Source: Meghimatium bilineatum (Eukaryota; Mollusca; Gastropoda; Stylommatophora; Philomycidae). Taken from it: 64,000 bases of DNA. The notes under the pieces were generated by a model. The model was not told where the DNA came from. It ran no database searches and saw only the letters and a program-made list of their open reading frames with translations. The translations under genes were made by a program, and so were the position numbers. Shown piece by piece: positions 51,590 to 63,489 of the stretch (positions are counted from its first letter, which is position 1; the number at the start of each line of letters is the position of its first letter). The stretch lies in NCBI GenBank assembly GCA_034231615.1, contig CM067306.1:63846813-63910812 (forward strand), given 5' to 3'.

Positions 51590-51835
51590 AAAGTTGTAGA
51601 GGGTTGACTTCTCTATACTCGGGTTTCCCCATATGTGTCCCGTCCCTCTCAACAAAGCAGCAAGACGCCTGACAAGAGTACCACTTATAGCACGTAACTC
51701 CGTAGTTTGAAGCAATAAATCCCAGGGATCTCCACGAATAATCCCATTTGCAAATCAGACGAGACGGATTTGAACCCCGTGGCTTCTTAAGCACAAGGCA
51801 AACAGTTTAATCACTACGCTAAAATTAAACCCCTT
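51590..51835 (-). mobile_element. SINE family C, best copy
   Basis: The minus strand starts with tRNA-like TAGCGTAGTGATTAAAC and GGGTTCAAATCC (B box). It then has GATCCCTGGGATTTATTG and ends AGAAGTCAACCCTCTAC. Confidence 0.75.
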
Positions 51836-52069
51836 ACCCCCACCCCCCAATGATACTAAGCTGCATGAATTGTGAATATTTGGTGCGAGATATGTGTGAC
51901 TTCATTGAGGCAAGAACATCTATGAAATAAAAAACCGGAACTTTCCTAGAAGGCGAGTCCCACTCATTTAGCGAAACTATGTGATGTTTACGAAAAGCGC
52001 AGCGAAATATAAATCAAGGTAAGGGGAGATAACCTGTACCGGAAATTAGTTATAGCAGACAGTGATTAC

Positions 52070-52350
52070 ATGACTACTGGCTGTGGAATGCTAGTAAATG
52101 ATTACCATGTTTGGCGTAGACGAGGGAGGGGGTACGCGTGTGTCGTTCTTTTGAGAAGGGGTAGAGTTTGTTTCAAAATGTGTGTTGCATTATTTTTGAA
52201 TGTTGGGGGGGGGGAGGGTAAGTGTTTCGTTCTTTTCAGAAGAGGGGGGGGGTTGAGTTATGTAAATGTTTCATTCTTTTGGGAAGAGGAGTGAGTTGGG
52301 GAGTGTGTTTAGTTATTTTGGGAAGAATGGGGAGTTAGGGAGGGAGTAAA
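52070..52350. other. G-rich stretch, no gene recognised
   Basis: Repeated runs of G (GGGGGGGGGAGGG near 52206) and loose TTTTGGGAAGA repeats. No gene is recognised. Confidence 0.5.
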
Positions 52351-52436
52351 TATTTTGTTACACAGGGGGCCAGTAGCTCTTTATATCCTCAAGGATTGTT
52401 TCAAATGGGTCCTTTGCAGCTGGTAACCTTGTACGC

Positions 52437-53130
52437 CACATGAACTCGGTCAAGTATGTTTTGCCGCCACATGTATCCCACACGAACTCTGTCAAGTATG
52501 TTTTGCAACCACATGTACGCCACATGAACTCTGTCAAGTATGTTTTGCAGCCACATGTACCCCACATGAACTCTGTCAAGTATGTTTTGCAACCACATGT
52601 ACGCCACATGAACTCTGTCAATTATGTTTTGCAGCCACATGTACCCCACATGAACTCTGTCAAGTATGTTTTGCAGCCACATGTACCCCACAAGAACTCT
52701 GTCAAGTATGTTTTGCAGCCACATGTACCCCCACATGAACTCTGTCAAGTATGTTTTGCAGCCACATGTACCCCACAAGAACTCTGTCAAGTATGTTTTG
52801 CAGCCACATGTACCCCACATGAACTCTGTCAAGTATGTTTTGCAGCCACATGTACCCCACAAGAACTCTGTCAAGTATGTTTTGCAGCCATATGTACCCC
52901 ACAAGAACTCTGTCAAGTATGTTTTGCAGCCACATGTACCCCACAAGAACTCTGTCAAGTATGTTTTGCAGCCACATGTACCCCACATGAACTCTGTCAA
53001 GTATGTTTTGCAGCCACATGTACCCACATGAACTCTGTCAAGTATGTTTTGCAGCCACATGTACCCACATGAACTCTGTCAAGTATGTTTTGCAGCCACA
53101 TGTACCCACATGAACTCTGTCAAGTTTTGA
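52437..53130. repeat. 42-bp tandem repeat, about 16 copies
   Basis: GAACTCTGTCAAGTATGTTT plus TGCAGCCACATGTACCCCACAT-like halves. Single-base slips near 52730 and 53020 shift the reading frame, which argues against coding. Confidence 0.95.
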
Positions 53131-53167
53131 TGTGTTGTTTATCTGTTCGGCGATGTTTTTTATTTCT

Positions 53168-53320
53168 CCATTTGGCGCTACCCCCACATTCTGTCAACCA
53201 TTTGGCGCTACCCCCACATTCTGTCAACCATTTGGCGCTACCCCCACATTCTGTCAACCATTTGGCGCTACCCCCACATTCTGTCAACCATTTGGCGCTA
53301 CCCCCACATTCTTTCAACCA
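53168..53320. repeat. 30-bp tandem repeat, 5 copies
   Basis: CATTTGGCGCTACCCCCACA plus TTCTGTCAAC, four copies exact. Confidence 0.97.
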
Positions 53321-53329
53321 TTTGCGTGT

Positions 53330-53588
53330 ATACCCCTGTTTCTGGATCAGGGCTTTAGACTTTCTGACTGAAGCACAGTTTCTCCACAGCTGAGTAAGAG
53401 AGAGGACATTCGAAATTGTGTAAGGCTTTTCTCTCAAATGCATAATTATTTTAGGGAACGGAGAGAATATTGACGCATGATTAGTTCCTGAAAGGATGCA
53501 CTCCAGTGCAATAGTATCAGTGATTATTGCACCTTTCAGGAGAATTTCTGGATCTTCATTGATGGTACACTTTAGATTCACCACCACT
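53330..53588 (-). CDS. Candidate coding exon, unidentified
   Basis: The minus strand reads VVNLKCTINEDPEILLKG, ALECILSGTNHASIF and LSLTQLWRNCASVRKS after a possible acceptor ACAGACTTCTAAG. Its composition looks protein-like, but no family is recognised. The frame runs on into the 30-bp array. The plus strand 53590-53725 holds a two-copy CTTGGATCACTTTGT repeat. Confidence 0.25.
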
Positions 53589-53954
53589 TAGAAGTCTGTC
53601 AAAAAATGACGAAGATGCAAACTCTTTTGGCTTGGATCACTTTGTCATACATGGAGACCATTTAATATAAGACAAAGTCTGCTGGCTTGGATCACTTTGT
53701 AATATATGGAGACCATTTAGTCGCGGTAAAATTAAGAAAGAAAGAAAAGACATGTGATGACCAGGATTTGTTCACAGGTGACAGGCTATTAGTCTATCTT
53801 CCAACTTCCCATAGTTACATCCTACGTTATGTCTTGGAAGACGACAGTATTGCGATTCCTAAAGTTACACCCTCATTTAGAAGTCTAGACCCTGGTTGCC
53901 TAATATGCCATGCCTGGAAATAGTAAACTGAGTATTTATGGGAATAACCCAAAG

Positions 53955-54070
53955 CAGGGCCGTAAATATAACTACCACAGCAGGGCCGTAAATATAACTA
54001 CCACAGCAGGGCCGTAAATATAACTACAACAGCAGAGCCGTATATATAATTACCAAAGCAGGCCCTTAGA
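53955..54070. repeat. 26-bp tandem repeat, about 4 copies
   Basis: GCAGGGCCGTAAATATAACT with decaying copies. 54075-54860 has no recognised gene. Confidence 0.88.
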
Positions 54071-54869
54071 TATAATTACCGTAAAGGAGAAAAGGTTGTA
54101 CCTAAAATTTAAAAAACTGTCATTTGTCTGTTTTCTTGTGTATAGTTTACAATTTGACGGGAAATTTGAAGACCTTTTTTAAGAAAAATCGACGAGGAAT
54201 GGAATTTTATTGACCTGATCGTTAAGTTCCTTGTACTAAAAGTCATGCTCAGATTTTCTATGGCGTAGGATTTGAACACCCCTTCCTGTTTATTTACGGG
54301 TACATTTCAGTAACTTTAAACCGCTTCATAATAAAGCATCAAGAATTCTAAGAAAATGCTAGGTCACAGAATTTGCTCGGAATTTTTTGCTCCCTTTTCA
54401 TGACTAAACTACACTTGAGCAACACTAAACTTCTATCTCCATTAGTTGTGCTGTCTGTACATTGATTGGTTGGACATATCCGATTTCTGCGGTAACATAT
54501 GTTTATGATGAACGTTTTGGGTGTCCTTGTCACATGGTTATCTGAATTCCTTCTCAGTCCATCATCATTATCATCTTCATTATTGCGGCCGTCATCATCA
54601 AGTGTCGTGCCGACTGGCGTATGCGATCATGGATCTCCATAACTCTCTGTTTATATCTTGTGTTTATATCGTCGTCGTTGAGTGTCATGCCACTATGTCA
54701 GACTATTTAATTTTGAATATTTCTGCATCGAGATTGCCCTTGATCTTTCTTGCCTATTATAAATATGTTTTTTAGATCTTATGCAATGGAGTAATATAAA
54801 TGCATATGTGAATATAAGTGCAAGAATGTTATAGTACGCCAATTCTTCTTTATTGAAGCTAAGCATGGA

Positions 54870-55260
54870 CAGTAAACAAATGTGCCCAAGATAAACTGGA
54901 GGCAACTGAGATGTGGTTTTTAAGAAGAATGATGAAAATTCCATGGACAACCAAGATAACTAATGTAGAAGTTCTCAAAGATGCTGGAGTAAAAAGACAA
55001 ATTGTAGCGAAAATTAGAAGCAGACAATCCAGATGTTTAGAGCATGTGATGAGGAAAGTAAAACTTGAGCATTGAGTAACAACTGGAAAGATAAAGGGGA
55101 GACGAGACAGAGGAAGACAACAAGAGAAATTTCTGGATTGGTTGTCACTGTGGCACAAAAATAAGTCACCAATTGAACTTATTAATAACGCAAGATACAG
55201 AGTTGTGGAGAGGCATGATCGCCTACGTCACTCGGTAATGCACTTGATTGATTGATTTCT
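54870..55260 (+). mobile_element. LINE C-terminal fragment
   Basis: Reads KLEATEMWFLRRMMKIPWTT, then VLKDAGVKRQIVAKIRSRQS, DRGRQQEKFLDWL and RYRVVERHDRLRH with only one stop. Typical endonuclease-reverse transcriptase LINE C-terminus. Confidence 0.82.
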
Positions 55261-55754
55261 AGATCTTCCTGTCTCATAAAGTGTCCTAAAAAATCAAATA
55301 TTTCTTCATAAATTGTCAATAACCAATTATTTCTTGCTGTATATATATAAAAAACTGGATATATTTGCACTGGCTTCGTATATTAGTGGTCCTGAGTTCA
55401 TTCCCCAGTTGAGACGGAAATGTTTTTCAGATCGCAACGGCTCCCGGGTCGATCCAGCCTTAATTGGGTATTGTATTAATCCGGAAAGTAAAGACTGCGA
55501 GGAGAGGAGATGGCTACCGCCCTCATGTAAGAGAACCACTAAAATGTTAGATGGCTAACATCTCACACCCCTACGGCATTAATAAATTATATGCATTAAC
55601 TTTACTGGATATATATAACCGGATAGTATCCCTCCCTCATTAATGTTGTGATGTGCTCGTTTTGTATCATGTACATAACAAAGGTTTTACATTCAAAACG
55701 TTGACTTTGCTATTAGCAAAATTACATTGCACGTATTTTTATATTACCTTTTTT

Positions 55755-55930
55755 TTTTCTTCAGCGTTCGTTCTCAAACTACCGCTGGATCGCTCATGTA
55801 GCAGGACTATGGTCATACTCAATTTCCAGCAGGATGTTGACCAGCTAACGAAAATGCAGCAACAAAAGTTGAAATGTTATGACACCATTTTATTTGCGCC
55901 GATTGTTCGACACATCCAACTTCGGTGGCA
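55755..55930 (-). mobile_element. SINE family A, short form
   Basis: TTCGTTCTCAAACTACCGC, ATTTCCAGCAGGATGTTG and TATTTGCGCCGATTGTTCG. Confidence 0.75.
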
Positions 55931-56475
55931 AAATAAGTATCTGATGAACGTTTCGGATGTCGGTGTAATATGGCTAGCTGGATATCAACCTCTCATTTCC
56001 CAGCGGTCACACGCTCTTGTTTAACTAGGATGCACACTCGTTCATTGTTGAAAAGAGATTAGAATATTAACCACACAAAGTATGCAATATGGGAAATAAT
56101 CAGTACCTGATTTTGAAACTAAAAACTTGAATATAAACTTATCTCCCTTGCAATGAAACAAATGTTGTTTTACTCCTATGTATTCTTATCTGAGCTGAAT
56201 TTCTAAAATTGTTCATCCTTTCGGTGACATTTCTAACAAATTGTCTTGTATTTTGATAACCCCTAATTGTAGTAAGTATTTTTTGCTTTGTTTGCCTTAG
56301 GATTTCTTCTTATTCTATTTATAGTTTTTATACCTCTTTGGTGAGACACGTACTTTTCAACCGCGAACTTCTGTCCAATTTGGTTATGTCAGAACCAACA
56401 CAAATAGTAGAGGTTGGGGATATGGTAATGCAGTCATCACGATCAACGGAATCAGAAAACCTAAATATTATATTT

Positions 56476-56479
<4 letters not shown>

Positions 56480-56555
<76 letters not shown>
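56480..56555. repeat. (TA)n microsatellite
   Basis: About 75 bases of TA, ending at the tail of the next SINE. Confidence 0.97.
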
Positions 56556-56556
<1 letters not shown>

Positions 56557-56985
56557 TTCTTCAAACTACTGCAGATTATCAGGATGTAGTCCTGAGAACA
56601 GAATGCGTATTGACATGGTTTACAGCTTAGATGCAATTTCTGTGCACGAATCGGACTCTCGGGCATCTACGAACTCACAAACCAAATTAGTTAATTACCA
56701 ATTTTAATTATTATTAATTTTTTTAATTTTTTTCCATCGCATTTAATGTTTTTTATGCCATGCTCATCTTCGCTTGCGAAGGAGGAACATCAGATGCAAT
56801 AGATGTTGTTTTTGGCTAGATACCTCGATATTGCAGCATGGCATCTGTTTCACCTCCACTCTTCATCAACGGGACAGCCAACTCACTCTCAACGCCTTCT
56901 CATTCGTCTGTTCCCCCCACATGAATAGTATGTCACACTGTTGTTATTCTTTCAGCTCCCCTTGGGCTACGGCAACACACAGTTG
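56556..56985 (-). mobile_element. SINE family A, long form, with internal insertion
   Basis: Tail half at 56556-56655 (ACTACTGCAGATTATCAGGA) and head half at about 56865-56985 (GGGACAGCCAACTC, TTGTTATTCTTTCAGCTCC). About 200 AT-rich bases separate them. Confidence 0.6.
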
Positions 56986-57244
56986 ACAAGTGTCTGAATA
57001 TCTAGAAATTATTATCATTTTGTAATGTCGTAGCAGTGAAATATCGTCTGTATTAAGACTTGCCGGGATATTTCCAGACATGTTATTGGTCTAATTCAGT
57101 AGTTCTCAAAATATCGTCTTGTAGGAAGAGTTCCTGAAGTACCATTCAGTGGTTAAAAATGTCCCGCTAATGTCCTACCACCTTGGACATTTTGTAAAGG
57201 CCTTGCGGCTTCTCCCATTAAGTTCCCCCTAAAAACACTAGATT

Positions 57245-57435
57245 AACTTCACTCCAACTTTTTCAATCACGTCACATAATCCCGGGAAAATACGGAAACT
57301 ACAGCTGCGTGTCACATAATCCCGGGGAAACTAGGGAAACTACAGCCGTGTGTCACATAATCCCGGCGAAACTACAACTGTAGGTCATGTAATCCCAGGA
57401 AACTACTGAGGGGGGGGGGGGGGGGGAGTTACCTA
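57245..57435. repeat. About 38-bp imperfect repeat, 4 copies, and a G homopolymer
   Basis: GTCACATAATCCCGGGGAAA variants, then about 18 consecutive G at 57411-57427. Confidence 0.8.
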
Positions 57436-57659
57436 AACATATTATATTTTGGTGACCTTATTTTGGGTTATCATTTGTATCAAAAAGTTCTTTATCCGGA
57501 TACGCGCAAACCAAGAATAGAACACCAATATAAACTACTATTTGTTTGTCCCTATCTTGACACAGACCGTAATGTCGAAACGTCGATGTATGCTTTCCTG
57601 TAAGCTCACTATAGAACTGATCTAACCGATTTTATATTTCGAAAATATTTATATATCTT

Positions 57660-57705
57660 CATCATCATCATGTGACATATTCTTCCACTGCCGCCGAATA
57701 ATAGT
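57660..57705 (-). mobile_element. LINE terminus remnant
   Basis: The minus strand reads GGAAGAATATGTCACATGATG, the FWKEYVT LINE end seen at 4680-4905. Confidence 0.45.
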
Positions 57706-57706
57706 C

Positions 57707-58350
57707 TTCAGCTGTTATGCCTGCATATCTACCTATATTCTTCAACTGTTATACCTGCCTATCTACCTATATTCTTCAGCTGTTATGCCTGCCTATCTAC
57801 CTATATTCTTCAGCTGTTATGCCTGCCTATCTACCTATATTCTTCAACTGTTATACCTGCCTATCTACCTATATTCTTCAACTGTTATACCTGCCTATCT
57901 ACCTATATTCTTCAGCTGTTATGCCTGCCTATCTACCTATATTCTTCAACTGTTATACCTGCCTATCTACCTATATTCTTCAACTGTTATACCTGCCTAT
58001 CTACCTATATTCTTCAGCTGTTATGCCTGCCTATCTACCTATATTCTTCAACTGTTATACCTGCCTATCTACCTATATTCTTCAGCTGTTATACCTGCCT
58101 ATCTACCTATATTCTTCAACTGTTATACCTGCCTATCTACCTATATTCTTCAACTGTTATGCCTGCCTATCTACCTATATTCTTCAGCTGTTATACCTGC
58201 CTATCTACCTATATTCTTCAGCTGTTATACCTGCCTATCTACCTATATTCTTCAGCTGTTATACCTGCCTATCTACCTATATTCTTCAACTGTTATGCCT
58301 GCCTAACTACCTATATTCTTCAACTGTTATGCTTGCCTAACTACCTATAT
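57707..58350. repeat. 34-bp tandem repeat, about 19 copies
   Basis: TTCTTCAACTGTTATACCTG plus CCTATCTACCTATA; two-site variation (CAAC/CAGC, ATACC/ATGCC) along the array. Confidence 0.97.
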
Positions 58351-58539
58351 GAAACACGGTTGTACTGCAGTGTATCATTCATTCAGTTTGTGTTTACTAT
58401 CATTTCCGATGTCCCTGTTTCCCCATGCCACATAGTCAAGAGGTCCCGCACTTTCTATCTTGGTCTTCATCTGACCCTCTTATTTTTCAACTTGCCTGCT
58501 GTCACGATACGCTACATCATACTTCTTCAAAAAGAATGC

Positions 58540-58740
58540 CATTGAAATAGACCAAGACACATGGGAAGAGCTTGTACAAAATATATCTACATGGGAAGAG
58601 CTTGTACAAAATAGATCTGCATGGGAAGAGCTTGTACAAAATAGATCTACATTGCGCGTTACAGTCAAAAAGGGCGCATAGTCTTGTAAAAAAAGGATAA
58701 ATGCAGCAGCTCAACAGCGGAGAGTAACTAGAATGTCACG
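58540..58740 (+). mobile_element. LINE C-terminal fragment with amplified TWEELVQNRS motif
   Basis: The frame reads a WEELVQN motif three times in a row (30-base unit). It then reads STLRVTVKKGA and RINAAAQQRR, the usual end of an endonuclease-reverse transcriptase LINE. 58745-59950 holds no recognised gene. Confidence 0.7.
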
Positions 58741-59959
58741 GATAGACCAAAGCACGCCTACAGCGGTCATTCCATGTCCGAACTCTCCTAGGACATTTAC
58801 ACCTCGAATAGATTCATTAACCATCTACTATTAGGCAAGGACATAATTGTAACTGAATTTTCAAAAGTAGATGTAACAAATGGTCATCATCACTGCATAT
58901 TTTTTATCTTCATCACACATTTTTTAAAATCTTTTCAATGTATTAATATTCTTCTATAAAAAATACATCCCGACGAGAACTGCCTATAATTTCGCACTAT
59001 TCTGCTTATTACAAGAATCAACCATCTCTCAATAATGCACAATACAATAAGTGTGGTAGGAAGTACACCCTGACAACATCTACAATATCTGAACAGACAG
59101 ACGGAGAAGAGATTCTAGACGGCAGATGGAGGAGATAAGAGATTCTAGACAGTCTAGTGAAATGGCATGAACGAAGTTGAAAGGTACCCCTACAACCCGG
59201 ACGGTTTGCGAGATTATGTACGGTATGTATACTTTATGCATACAGCCAACGAAAATCACATGAAAAGATAAACTGTCACATTAGAAGGACAATTCCTAAT
59301 GTCCAAAGTACTGCAGACACGAGGGACTCGGACAAAAAATAATGGGCCATTTGTCATTAAAAAAACACGTGATCAACACCGTATATTCAATAAACATCAA
59401 TACTGAAACGAAACTAACTTTACAAATTGACTTTCCCTATAGATACGTACTAATGATAGATAACATTTCAGATGACTCTCTAATGTTGTCTTGTCTCTGG
59501 GTACCTGGTTCAACAACCCAGGGAAACGTAGGTAGTTGAAACAGAGATAACGAGATATCAGTATGTGCCCGCCATTGAGCTTTTAGTCACCCAATGTTTA
59601 CGTCATGTGTGTGAAGTGTGTTTTCTATATTTGGTAAGTCAAGTGTGTTTTATATATTATGTAAATTTAGTGTGATTTATATATTAGGTAAGTGAAGTGT
59701 GTTTTATATATTATCCGTGTGAAATTTGTTTTGTAAACAGGAACATGAAATGCGATGATTACAAAAATGTTCTATATTTTCATGTACTTTGTACTGTTCG
59801 TGTAAAGACTTCTCGTTTTACCGGTGCTGCCCATGTACATGTCTTTATGTTGAGTGACTATTTGTTGGACTATGCTTACATGGCTGTTTGTTGGACTATG
59901 CTTACATGGCCGTTAATATATATTGTAGATATTGTAGATATATATATATATATATATAA

Positions 59960-60175
59960 TAGGTCCAGCTCTGTGCCGGCGTGTTACAAAGCGCGTCTGT
60001 GACGACTAAGGTACAGGGTTCGAAATCCGCCACAGGCTGTTGTCCACCGGGACCGTTCAGAAAGCAATAGCAAACTACTGAACGTATTTATATTGCCTAG
60101 AAAATTACTACAGCCAAAAAATGCTGGGCTGATGGCTATGTCCTGAACAGGATGCGCTAACAAAATACATATATA
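59960..60175 (+). mobile_element. SINE family B, best copy
   Basis: tRNA-like head (GTGTTACAAAGCGCG, B box AGGGTTCGAAATCC). It is followed by CCGTTCAGAAAGCAATAGCA, AAATGCTGGGCTGATGGC and TATGTCCTGAACAGGATGC. 60180-60790 is AT-rich with nothing recognised. Confidence 0.75.
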
Positions 60176-60789
60176 TTAAAAAACAAACCCAACGAAAAAA
60201 ACAAATTTCTCGTCGGCGTAACATTTAATATTAAACCTGCCTAGAAGTCAAGGATTTTACTGAGATTATTCTGTCAGTTTTCTCCCATTCACTTGTTTTC
60301 CAATTATTTTTTTATTTTCATTGCGTGTTTCAATTATCTAGCAAACTTACATATAGCCAGTAATAGTTGATTAATCACCGACATTAATGTTCTAGCCATA
60401 CACACAGCAAGCTGTTGCTTGCATATTTCTCTGTGGAATATCGCATTACTAGTTATTACTGTTTGACATTTCTCTGTTGGTATTTTATACAAGAAATTGG
60501 TCATTCGCCAATGGTAACTATTAAACCCTCTTGTAACGGTGTAGTTCTGTTTAAAAAAAATAATTTTTAACGAACCATTTTTGTGGTAACAATTTTAAGA
60601 GTTATTTCCTTATAATGCCATGATATTTTTCGCTAGACATGCATGTATTTACATTTGTAAGAAACAGTTTACTCTAACAAAACAGTGTAAATAATACTTG
60701 TCTGTACATTTTAAAATGCATTTATTATTTAGTTTTACTTTAGTTCCTGAAAATAAAATATTCTGTATTGATTGTATGTTTAAGAACCC

Positions 60790-60990
60790 CATGAATTGTG
60801 AGCTATTAGCTCTTACTTCCTATGTGCGGTGATTTTTCTGAGTTGTTTTTTTTATACCCAAGATCTCAGCTTTGGGTTTAGTGCAATGCATATTGAAGAA
60901 ACCTTCTACTCAGATGGGGTATAAAATTGTATAGATGACATGCTACAAAGCTTCCATAAGAGATCCTCAATATATCGGCATGTCATCTAC
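60790..60990 (+). mobile_element. LINE fragment, inverted partner of 62105-62195
   Basis: CTTACTTCCTATGTGCGGTG, ATTTTTCTGAG and TTTAGTGCAATGC match the reverse complement of 62105-62195. A short hairpin, GATGACATGC/GCATGTCATC, lies at 60937-60988. Confidence 0.6.
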
Positions 60991-61139
60991 TAAGGTTTTC
61001 TGTTGTATGTGCGGTTTGTCTAGTGTGCCATTGGTCAGTCCCACCCGCATGCGTAATCCTGTATTGATATGACTTTAGTGTATTTATGCATTCAGTTTTT
61101 TTGTCAAAGAAACTCCTATCCCTCTCTAAATCGCACACT

Positions 61140-61640
61140 GTAGATAAATGATAGCAACACCCATCATCATCATCATCGGGTAGCATATCCTGAAGAGGAT
61201 GTAGCAGTCATCACAGTCTTTCGAAACTTCTGTCCATCTTGAGCTAGTCTACCTTCATCTATTACTGTCATCTTCAGGTGGTCTTTGATATCTCGCGTCC
61301 ATCTTTTTCTTGCTTTGTCTCTTATTCGTCTCCCTGGTATCATCCCCTCCATTATGGGCTTCTCTAGACTGTCATGGCGTTTGATATGGCCAAAATATTG
61401 TAGCTTTCTGGAAAGAACCATGATGTTTCTGGAAAGAACCATGATGTTTCTGGAAAGAACCATGATGTTTAGCTAGTTTTATTTTACATTCATATCTCTC
61501 TAATATATATTGGCTATATTTGTGATCTTTTTCTGGTTCATGGTATTCTGGTGATTTTTCTGTAACATTTTGTTTCAAATGCTGCTATTTTATTTTTCAC
61601 TTTGTTGGTGATTGTCCAGGATTTATTCATACCCATATGT
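61140..61640 (-). mobile_element. LINE 3' end fragment
   Basis: The minus strand reads [40 protein letters not shown] and RLAQDGQKFRKTV. It ends in (ATG)n. A 21-base TTTCTGGAAAGAACCATGATG unit is repeated three times at 61409-61470. Same family as 40010-40430. Confidence 0.82.
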
Positions 61641-61729
61641 TGCCACTGGGAATATGAAAACTCTTATGAATGTTAGTTTTGTTTGTTGTACAGCAGCACA
61701 ACCAGATGATACTTCACCCATAGAAACAT

Positions 61730-62600
61730 TACAATACAACTTGTGGTACAGTACAAGTAGACGCCACCACCTTCATCCCACAAACTCTGAGTAGCGTATC
61801 TTCTGCTTCTGACATCCAAGATCTTACTCTCTTGATTCGCTTTCCTTTTGTGTTGTCTAGAGATTGGTGTAAAAGGTGATGATCATTATTGGTGACCTTG
61901 AAGTATTCTTTAACCTGAGTTATTCTATGTCTTGCATTGATACTTGGTAGGTCTAGGAGAAACCGCATGGCCATGATTGGTGTATCTCTTATGCATCTTA
62001 GGACAACTCTCATGGCCTCGTTTTGAATTCTCTCCAATCTATCAAGCTGTGTTTGTGACAGTGTCAGTAAACCTAAACCATAGTCAAACACAGATAATAT
62101 CTCTCTAGCATTGCACTAAGCCGAAAGCTGAGGTCTCTTGGGTATGAAAAACATCTCAGAAAAATCACCGCACATAGGAAGTAAGAGCTAATTGCTCAAA
62201 ATTGCTGGGGTTATCAAACAAACAATCAATACAGAATATCAACACAGCCTGCATCATCTAAAAAAGGGTTCGCTTAGGCATCTCTGCAGATGCCATGATT
62301 TTGACTACACTGACACCCTTCCCAACTTTCTGAGTGACAAATATATTTTGCGAAAGATAAGACTTCTATCAAAAGTGATGCCTAGATATTTCATAGTCTG
62401 CTCCCTGCCAATGTTGATGCCCATGCAGGTGGCTGCTGGTAATGTGTCTGTGACCATGTTACTGTTCAGTGAGAACCAGACGATGTTTGCCTTGGTGGGA
62501 TTGATAACTGCCTTTTAGTTAGGCGCACCAGAGCGACACATGTTCTAGATTACTCTGGACGCCATCAAACATGTCCCTTCTGTTTCTGCTATGCGTGTAC
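61730..62600 (-). mobile_element. LINE reverse transcriptase thumb and C-terminal region
   Basis: Minus-strand frames read MVTDTLPAATCMGINIGRE, then MKYLGITFDRSLIF, then LERIQNEAMRVVLRCIRDTP and FLLDLPSINARHRITQ. This is the order seen in Jockey/CR1-like LINEs. Frameshifts break it. Confidence 0.78.
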
Positions 62601-62933
62601 AACAAGAGGACTAAACGAATATCAACAAATTCATAGTCAAGTACAAAATTCTAACTGAATTTCAAAAGTAGATGTAACAAATGACCATTATCACTTGTGA
62701 TGGACAACAAAATGGTGGATACTCTGAAGTGGAAATCGGATCACATTTGAGTCTGTCCGGAGTGCAATAATGATGATACGAGATTTAGCTAAGTCCCGTC
62801 TATGGTTGTCAAGAATATACCATTTTAATGTATAAACATGTATATAACAATATGTCTTACAATAAAATGTTTAGCTATATAAATATATATTTGCTTTTAT
62901 TTTCAGACAATCAATCTCCAATTTGATTTTGAG

Positions 62934-63115
62934 ATGGTAAACATATTGCACCGATAATGCAATCATTTCTTGACGAAAATGCTATTATGGGAGTATTGCC
63001 CAATCAAAATGAGAGTAATATCATGTTGGTTGGTAATGAGACCAATCGGAGCGCTTCTCTTGGATACGGCATGCAGTACTTTGTCTACAAGCTCGGCCGA
63101 TGTGTCAAGGTCGAT
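62934..63115 (+). CDS. Candidate coding exon, unidentified
   Basis: The frame opens after TTTTGAG and runs 60 codons to a good donor (GTCGAT then GTGAGT): QSFLDENAIMGVLPNQNESN, IMLVGNETNRSASLGYG, MQYFVYKLGRCVKVD. A strong acceptor (TTTTATTTTCAG) lies at 62906 but would put a stop in this frame. The exon could therefore instead start coding at the ATG at 62958. No family recognised; any partner exons would be mostly beyond the window. Confidence 0.35.
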
Positions 63116-63489
63116 GTGAGTTGATATATCACGTGATCTATATAGAATTAATATTACAACATTAACAAAAATATAAAATGTGAACCTGTATCTACGACAT
63201 AAACTTTTCTCTGTATTTATCTTTCACTCCCTGCGAAGCATAGGTTCACAGCAAATCTCTTTCATCTTGTCCCATCTTTAGCCATTCCTTCCAGCTATCT
63301 CCATGATCTATTCAACCTTTTTCTATAGGTATTTAAGCCCTCCAAGTATATCTTGGTCTTCATTTTTTTCTCCAATTGGAGCCAGAGTAATGCCTGATTT
63401 CATTTTGTCTTTTTTAGTTTATGCTGTATACATCGCCAGAGCATGTTTTTGAATACTATCTCTATTGGTGCCTCTTTAGATATTTCTAC

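Noticed and set aside
52358-53090. Repeat proteins of 100-220 residues in the 42-bp array
   Set aside because: Single-base slips between units change frame, and several frames are open at once.
57717-58545. Repetitive frame with YLPIFF-like units
   Set aside because: A 34-bp unit read in changing frames; no splice or start context.
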